Below, in pieces: positions 12,501 to 21,500 of a stretch of DNA of 27,005 nt. A program made the position numbers and the translations under genes. The stretch's first letter is position 1; the number at the start of each line of letters is the position of its first letter. The notes beneath the pieces are model-generated. The model searched no databases. It was not told the DNA's origin and was given only the letters and a program-made list of their open reading frames with translations. The stretch comes from Apostichopus parvimensis (Eukaryota; Echinodermata; Holothuroidea; Aspidochirotida; Stichopodidae), in the NCBI GenBank assembly GCA_000934455.1, contig KN887967.1, positions 22,528 to 49,532 of the forward strand. The letters run 5' to 3'.

Positions 12501-15500
12501 CTTGACCTCAAGACAAAAGACGACAGATGAATATGCAAAGGAAGAAGAACAAGATAAGGTAATCATCTTGTGTCGCAGTAAAGTATATGTAGCGAAAGCC
12601 TAATGGATGCTAGCATTACACCCAAGTAGCTGGTTACAGATGTTGTAGACTAAATGAATTTTGCCGCTCATTATGAACTGATTTTGAGTTCTTTGCCTAA
12701 GGCAGAAGGAATCTAACTAGCCCAGCCCTGCAAATGTATAACATAGTGAACATCATGTACTCTTACAGACAGATTGGTTGGGAGGGAGTGGGTGAGTATG
12801 TATGTGTGTGGACAGCATGTCACATGTCAGATAGTGGGTTAGTTTAAAGTAGGTTTGTTAAATAATAACAAGTGGGTTAGTTAATAGTTAGCTTAAAACA
12901 AGTGGGTTAGTTGATAATAAGAAGGTTAGTCGATAATAAGTAAGTTAGTCTATAATAAGTGGGTTAGTTCATAAAAAGTGGGTTAGTTTATATTGTAAGT
13001 GGGTTAGTTTATAGTAAGTGGGATAGTTTATAGTAAGTGGGTTAGTTCATATTAAGTGGGTTAGTTTATATAGTAAGTGGGTTAATTAATATTGTAATTG
13101 TTATCCAACAGTCCAGGAAGAAGAAGAAGAGACGGGTTGCTTTTGTTGAGCCTGTTCAGCCTCAGCCTCTGATGGGTCTCAGATTCTTGGACTGTATCTT
13201 CAGCCATTACCCATCCAGGGCCCGTCTCCTGCAGTCATGTACAAATGAAGTTATCGAATTGATAGCAACTCTCAAGAAAGCCATGGTAAGAGTACTCCCT
13301 TATATAAAGTAAATAAATGGACCCGCAGGTAAAGTGATGTTAAGACTACTCCCTGAAATAAAGTAAATAAATGAACCCTCAGGTAAACCCTGAATAGAGT
13401 ATAAATTAAATGAACCCCTCAAGAAAGATATCATTATTACCACAAAATATTACTATTAAAGTACTAGTTACTGATGTGTGTGTGTAATTGTATTGCCTCA
13501 AACTGATATGAAACAAATCCAAAGATTATCAATATTCTACACACTCAAATTTCTAACACCTACAGGAGCCCATGATGAAGAAATTTTGCAAGTCATTTTT
13601 AAAGTACGGGACACATTGAGTAATGGCAAGATGTCTAAAATGGTACAATGAACTAAATTCCATAACTTGTTACATTCTGCTGTGTCATTCCACATTTAAA
13701 GTTGCTGAAGTATTGAAAAGTTTGGCAGCATCTTTGAGCAATTGTATCCCTGCTAGCTCTCATAACATGTTCTTTTGAAGGAAATCATTTTTCAATCATA
13801 TCTTTGATTTATCACTGGATTTATCTGAAATTATCATTGTTTACAATACAACTTTAAACTAAGTTCAATTTTGCATCATTTTAAGGCAGCAGATGGCAGC
13901 ACTTTTTTTTATTGAGAGACATAACGAATGAGACCGAGAAGACCATAAATCTGAGGACAGTCTTAGCATAATATGAATCTTTCATGCAGTTGGCTAATTA
14001 CCTACTCTATACAGAGATACTTCTGACAGAGACTTTACTATCATCATGTTAATGACTTATTTCTCCTCAGCTCTGCATTGAACACAGACTTGTATCTGCC
14101 TCTGTTCTGAGCTTTACCACTGATGAGGTCTTGCAAAAGTCACTTCACTCCTACTTGAGACTCTTGTTGCACATCCAGTCAAAGGTAATCCTAATATTCA
14201 TGCCATGGTACATGCCATGTAAAGGTAGCTTTTAAATTCCTGTTACAAATCTGATCAAATATAGGTCTCAACTCCTGTTCCACATCAAATTAAAGCTAAT
14301 GTTATGATGCACATCCAATCAAAGGTAATGTTGTGTTGTACATCCAATCAAAGGTAATGTTGTGTTGTACATCCAATCAAAGATAATATTATGTATGCAC
14401 ATCCAATCAAAGGTAATGTTGCGTTGCACATCCAATCAAAGGTAATGTTATGTTTGCACATCCAATCAAAGGTAATGTTATGTTTGCTCATCCAATCAAA
14501 GGTAATATTGTGTTGCACATCTAATCAAAGGTACTGTTGTGTTGTACATCCAATCAAAGATAATATTATGTATGCACATCCAATCAAAGGTAATGTTGTG
14601 TTGCACATCCAATCAAAGGTAATGTTATGTTTGCACATCCAATCAAAGGTAATGTTATGTTTGCTCATCCAATCAAAGGTAATATTGTGTTGTACATCCA
14701 ATCAAAGGTAATGTTATGTTTGCTCATCCAATCAAAGGTAATGTTATGTTTGCTCATCCAATCAAATGTAATGTTATGTTGTACATCCAATCAAAGGTAA
14801 TGTTGTGTTGTACATCCAATCAATGGTAATGTTATGTTGTACATCCAACCAATGGTAAGACCCCTATTACACTTTCAGTGAACTATATTTGATAACATTC
14901 TGCTCACTCTTCTCTAGATTACATGGGATGCAGAGAGTCTCTCCTCTGAGCAGATTGAGGCCGAGGAGATGGATTTCAGTCCCCAGTTTGAGGAGCTTCT
15001 CTCATGGATGAGCAGAGAATTGGTACCATCCCTGGTGATACCATGCTCTGACTCTAGTGGGTCCAGATCAGATATAGATCAGACCCTGCACCAGCTTGCA
15101 AAGGACATTTGTCAAGTAAGTGCTTTGATGGTCTCTACTGGAAAGTGTTTAGGATTCATACACATTTATGTTAAAACTATGATTGTGCAATCTTATCTAT
15201 GAACAACTTAACTTCAAATGGTTTGTTTTTCAATGTCGTTTATTTTGATCATTTCAGGATCTTCTCCAGCTGTTTACAGATGCTGTTATGTTGGCTGTTG
15301 GGGGTTCACAGCTACCTGAACAAGTCTCTCTATTCTGCAAGGATGTTCTACAAACAGGTAGAACCTTCAAAATATTATCTCATCTTTGTTTTCCAATTGA
15401 ATCTTGTCTGCCTGTAGTGTTTTGTTGTTATCAGTTATTGGTTCATTGTTGCAGTTGAAATCTTAGTTTATGAGGTAATCAATTCTTTATCAAATCCTCT

Positions 15501-18500
15501 ATTTGCAAAACTAGAATGAGAGGAGTGGGTGCTCATACTGTGATGTCAATAATAAATTCATCATTAAGATCTTTGCTATTCAAAAAAACTTGAAAACGTT
15601 TGCATTGAAAGTTAAAGTACTACAGACTCCTAGGCAATTTGCCCCATATTCAGTACATTTGTTGCGTGTGATAATCTCAATAACAAATTTTGGACTTTTA
15701 TGAAAAGCTCATTCCGTTTCCAAAATATACACTTTTGAAGTTTTGATAAATCTGGTTAACTCATGAAATATATGCAAACTATGATGTGGAGTGTGCTCTC
15801 ATCAAAATGTCTTATTTAAGCCTTCATAAGTTAACCCCTAATTACAATCCCACATATATCATTTGAATAGTGTGATGTTTCTCTTTTCAAAGAAAAAAAT
15901 AAAATTTTCATAAAAAAATCACCTTAGGGCACAAACCTGTGTTTAGTGTCCTTGGATTGAAGGTGGTACAAAAACAAAAGGAATAAAGTAACAGAATCTT
16001 ATGCAGTAACTCCCTTAACATCATCAATGTGCATAAATTAGCTAATGTGTATTCATAAATAAAACTAGAATTAAGAAAAGACTTGTAAAATGGTCAATCT
16101 TTGATAGGAGTTTGCAGCTATTTTCATGATTTCTAATGCCTATTAGATTGATTAGGACAGTGTTGTTCATTGGTGTCTGTATGCTTTAAACTTGAACTGA
16201 AAGTTTCTAGACAGTGACATTGCCTCCCTCAATTGTATATTTGACACTATTTTTCCTTTCTAGTGAACTATTTGCCGCTTTCTATCTGCAGATTGTGCTG
16301 TGACATTCCTACCGACATCAGTTAAGGTAATGTACCACCTCAGTCAGAGGATGATGAAAGAACAGCTGGATTCACCACAGGCTGAAAGTAAACTAGAGGG
16401 CAGTATAACATCACTCTTAGTAACAATCATCAAGACATTATCCAACCAACAGAAAGGAGAGGACTTTAATGAAAGCAACCTTAGAAAGGTAGAGTTGGAA
16501 AGGAATCTGAATATTAAGATGGATAGTAATGAATATTGATAAATGTTAATGAACATCTGGGTCTCCATGGCCTTGGAAAATCTCAAATAATGATGGTAAT
16601 CTGATAACGAATTTGCAGGCCTGGAATAGTCTTGGAGAAAGATATAATTGTAAGAAGTCATTGATAACCAGATTGATTGTTTTAAGTTGTTTGTCGCCCT
16701 CCCCCCCCCCTTCCTTCAAATGTGCTCAAAACAAGTACAGACGTGCTGTATGATGGGTCGTGGAATTCATGATGGAAGTTTGATTTGAAGAAACTGGGAA
16801 ACCGCATTAGAGCACAAAGCAGAGTGGTGGAAATGATAATATCATGATTAAAATCAGTGGTTATGAATGGAAACGAATATTTATAATGTTAGATGAGCTA
16901 AGTACAAAAGCCTTTGTTAAGTTTGGTAGTCATGTACACTTATGAATATTTATAATGTTAGATGAGCTAAGTACAGAATGCCTTTGTTAAGTTTGGTAGT
17001 CATGTACACTTATGAATATTTATATTTACATTTATATTTATATTTACACTTATGAATATTTATATTTATTTATAATGCTAATATTTATAATGCTTTTGTT
17101 TAGTTTAGTAGTCATACACTCATGAATATTTATAATGTTAGAGGGAGTTTGTTGCAGTTTAAGAAAGCACAGAGCTAGAAATTAAAAGTTGATAACTTTA
17201 TGTATATTTGGATCAGACTGCAGCAGGAGAGACAGGTAGGGTTACCCTTGTCTGAATTGTTGGTGTGTGATGACCTTCAGAAGGTGTCTTCCATTGATGC
17301 GGTGTTTCTGGTTTATTAATTGAGAATGGGCCCATTAACTGATTTTGAAAGTATTAGTCACAATGGGTACACTGCAGTGATGTTAATGGGTTACCTTATA
17401 TTACTCAGTATTTGAGAAAGTTGACAGCATTTGATATGTTAATAATGAATATTCATGAAGAATATTACCAGAGTGCCTAATTATCACAGTTTGTCATAAA
17501 GCTAAGGCATAGGAAAATGCATTTTCCTCTGCTTAGATTGATTGATGGACTGGTGTCTGATGCAGTTGGAGCAAAGTACACAACTAGAAAGTTGCTTTCA
17601 TTTATATCAACACAAGTTTTGTTGAAGGTCATAACACATTTAACACTGCCTTATCACTGTTGCCATTATCAAGATGTTTGATGTTAAACCTCTAAAACTG
17701 ACAGAAATGGTTTCTGCCCCATTGAACAACAGTTGAAATTAATGGTTAACAATGAGAACAGACTGTTTTCCTTAAAGAAGTGTACCTATTATTATGTCAG
17801 GTATTTTCTATATCCCTATGGTATGTTTAGGGAGGAATGTTTAGGTCTTTCTGTTTGGTCAACAGATTATGGCCGATATCAAACCAGGTTTGACCGAGAG
17901 CCTGAAGCTCTGTCAGCGCCATCGTTATATTTGTCCCTCTCTTGATCACAACATCATGTCTTCCATGATGGCGGGGATAATCATGGAATTGGCCAGGAAT
18001 TTGGCCAAAAGTGGTGGTCATGTTACACTTGAGCCAGTAAATGCCGTAGGCTTGCTACCTGCTGTGCCAGCTTTCCTGCTGAGTACAGTGGCTTCTTCCA
18101 ATGCGATGGTGGGGTAAGTAGTCTGCTAGCTCTTTGACCAGTTTACCTTAAAACAATGGACTGTCATGCATTCCAATGTAAACACAGTGATACTTGCTGT
18201 TGATATTAAAATGCATATGCTTCATTTGTTGCTACAATTAATCGTGTTTGCAATTAGTTTCCAGTCAGTGGATGCAACATTAATCAAATTCACGAAATAT
18301 AAAGCTTTGGGTCTCACTCTTGCTGCCATTTTATAAGGCTTTTAGAAAGTTACAACTCCACAAAAAGCAGATACACAAGCGTAGGGAACACCACAGTAAA
18401 AAAAAAGCGACTGATAGATTCCATGTTCATACTAGTTTCAGAAGTTTAAAAATGTGAAAACTTTTACCGACTCAGTACAATGATACATGCCTACAATACA

Positions 18501-21500
18501 TATGGTCCGTACGTGTTAGTGTGCATCACTAAGTTAGCTCTGTGCATAGTGTTGTGTTGTTGGTTCTGCTAAAGAGAACTAAGTCACACAGGGCCTATTG
18601 TGTAGCAGTGTACTCTTTTGTAACAGGATCTTTTTTCATGCACCTATGTGGTAAATCACGGCTGAAGATAACAATCGAGTACGCACATTAGAATAACAGG
18701 GCAGTTGTGGCTAATGAGTTTAGGCATATATTAAAATTAGGGAGACTACCTATAGAGGGCCTCTGCATAGACTATACTGCCTGTAATACGTGTTTGTGTC
18801 GAAGTGCGCTGAACACATCTTTGTCTGCAGAGAATGGGAAACCCGGGAGCAAAAAGTCTTGTGCGAGTGCTACTTACAAAATTAATCCAAAGCGGGGGTT
18901 TGATGACTGGGAAACGTAAAGAAACTTAAATTCTGGTTTTCAGAAGTGTTTTTTGCAACCTCTTACTACGCAATTCATTGGCATTTTGATATGAACAGTA
19001 TGACAGAGTGTCGTATCGGCGTAGTGTAATAGTGCTGAAGTGAATAGTTTGATCGAAACTTTTCCTCAATCTTACAAGTACGTCACAGGGTGACCTGCAG
19101 TAAAGTGAGCGCTGAGGAATGTTTGCGAAAAGAGCAAATTCCTTGTCCAAAAGTGCTAGGTTTGATCAAGTTTTACCGAGTCCCATAAGAAAATAATACA
19201 ATGTGCCATACATCAATGGAAAGGTAAAAGTGTAAAGGTTTGATGTTACATACATTTGAACGGATTAGAGCATGTCAAAAAACCAGCAGCTATGCATTTT
19301 AAGGACAAGAGCAGCTTATTTGTTAATGTCTCCATGGGGATATTCCCTGTTTGGTTTCTAATCAGTGGAAGTACTGTACAGTATGCCCTAAAGCTACCTA
19401 GTGGTGCTTTCAATTAAATCCTAATGCCATTTTTGCCTCTCTTTGTTAGTGCCATCTTTGCCTCTCTTGTTAGTGCCATCTTTGGCCCTCTGTTAGTGCC
19501 ATCTTTGGCCCTCTGTTAAGTGCCATCTTCTAATGCCTTTCTTGCCATACAGGAGAGAGAAAGAATTGATAATGAACCATGGTATGTTTTAATGGTCGGG
19601 TTTATTTCTACTAGGTTGATAAGGAGAGACATCTTATGTGTCTTTGTTTTTGCAGGTCCTTTGTGACTGAGATTCATCAGTGTGTGAGGTCTGGTGCTCT
19701 AGAGAAGAATGCTGACATCTATGCTGTACTTCATATCCTACAGGCACTTAAGGAAGGTACTTCATATAGTTATATTTTATGAGAATGACTTAACTTTAGG
19801 TATATTTCAACTTATAAGAAAAAGGAAGCATGAACCCAAGTTCTTTTTTGATCATGAATTCACACCATTGCAGAATGAGGAACAAAATTCTAATTAAAAC
19901 CTGTTAACATGTCATGAAATGTGTCCTTTTGGTTCCTTGCTAAAACTAGGAACCTATGCAGTCAGCTTGGCGCTTGCGTCGGAGTGCAAGATACTTGCTC
20001 AGTAGATGTATTATAGTGAGGTGTGCCCTATTGTTTTTGGTGCTGACCTTATGAATATTAATGAGGTTATGGGTCAAACATCAGTCGTTATGTACACTGC
20101 AATAACTCCGCAACCTGAAGTCAGATTGTAGCCAAACCTTTGGTATATACAGTTGCTGGTTAATAGCTGGTACATGTAGGCTTAATTTTTTGGGACAATC
20201 TGGGTCCCAAAAATTCCAGACCCATTGTGCGCCAAGTGGGCCAAAATTTTATTTCCACCTTAATGACATTTTGGGACACATTCTTTGGTCAGTATTTGTG
20301 GGGTTCAATATGTTTGAGACCAGTTGGGCCCACATTTTTTTACATTGCAATACCTTTGCAACCTTATGTCAGATTGTAGCTAAATGTGGTATACTGTTGT
20401 TGCTTAATAGCTGGTACATGTAGGCCATCTGGGCACAAACAAAATTCTGGGCCCATTTTTGGTCAGGTGGACCAAAAATTTATTTCCACCTCAAATGCAT
20501 TTTGGGAAACATTCGTTGGGCCTGAATTTGTGAGGCCCAATATTTTTGGGACCAGTTGGGTGCAAAATTTTTGGGGAGGGTCCCAAATTTTAAACTTGCA
20601 ATAACTCCTCAAACTTAAATCAGATTGTATCCGAACTTGGAATACAGTTCTTGGTTTAAAGCTGGTACATGTGGGCATAAATATTATGATATTGGGTGAT
20701 GACCTTCCATACTTTCATATTTCACTAAGCAAGAAACCATAGTACCCGTTGTGCTATTTATTATGTATCAGGACTGTTCAGATCCAAATCTAGTGTTCGG
20801 GTGGTTTGTTTGAGGTTAGAATTTTGCCAATGTTACAGACATGAACAAATGTTCAAAAAAAGGAGTGCATTTAATTTAAAATACTACAGAAGAAATAGTG
20901 CAAAAACATTTCTTTTGCCTATCCACAAGGCATGTGAAAAAACTTTTCATGGCTGACAAGTCTCTCAATATTTGATGACAAACGCTTGCATTTTATATAT
21001 TTCAACCCTCCCCCGTGAAGCATATCTTGTATAAATTAAGTCCTTGTGCAGACCAGTTCCAAAATTCTCAGCAGAAACAATTTCCAAGAAGTCACTCTTA
21101 TTTCTGTTACAAAGACATACTTAAGCTTTATTGTTTTCTCATACACCTACAATACTAATAGTCAAACTTTTTGTTGTCAAATTTTCATAAAGACATTCAC
21201 ATCAATAATTTTTTTTTTGTATCATGTTGTCATCCTGAAAACACAGACAAAAAGAAATTGCCTGGTCTTGAGAACTGCTTAGGGAGTGTTGAGGCCCAGT
21301 TGGATGCTCTAGAGAAAGGATTCGAAGATGAAGAGAATAAACGGGAAACAGAAGATGGTTTGGACAGGTGAGAAACAGTAATTATCTCATTGTCTAGATG
21401 CCGCATGTGGGTAGTGAGTTGTGGTCCTCTCTGGTTAATTCTAATGTTGCACTTGGTCAAAATAATATCTTATTCTAATTTGATTAGTTTATAGCTATTT

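Noticed and set aside
14391-14711. 106-codon open frame with repeated HIQSK, like a repeat protein
   Set aside because: It is a translation of the minisatellite. The unit lengths of 29 and 30 bp change frame, and the stretch lies inside an NCAPG2 intron.
18707-18919. Possible zinc-finger transposase fragment ending GFDDWET
   Set aside because: Only a few residues resemble that family, with no cysteine/histidine pattern long enough to call.
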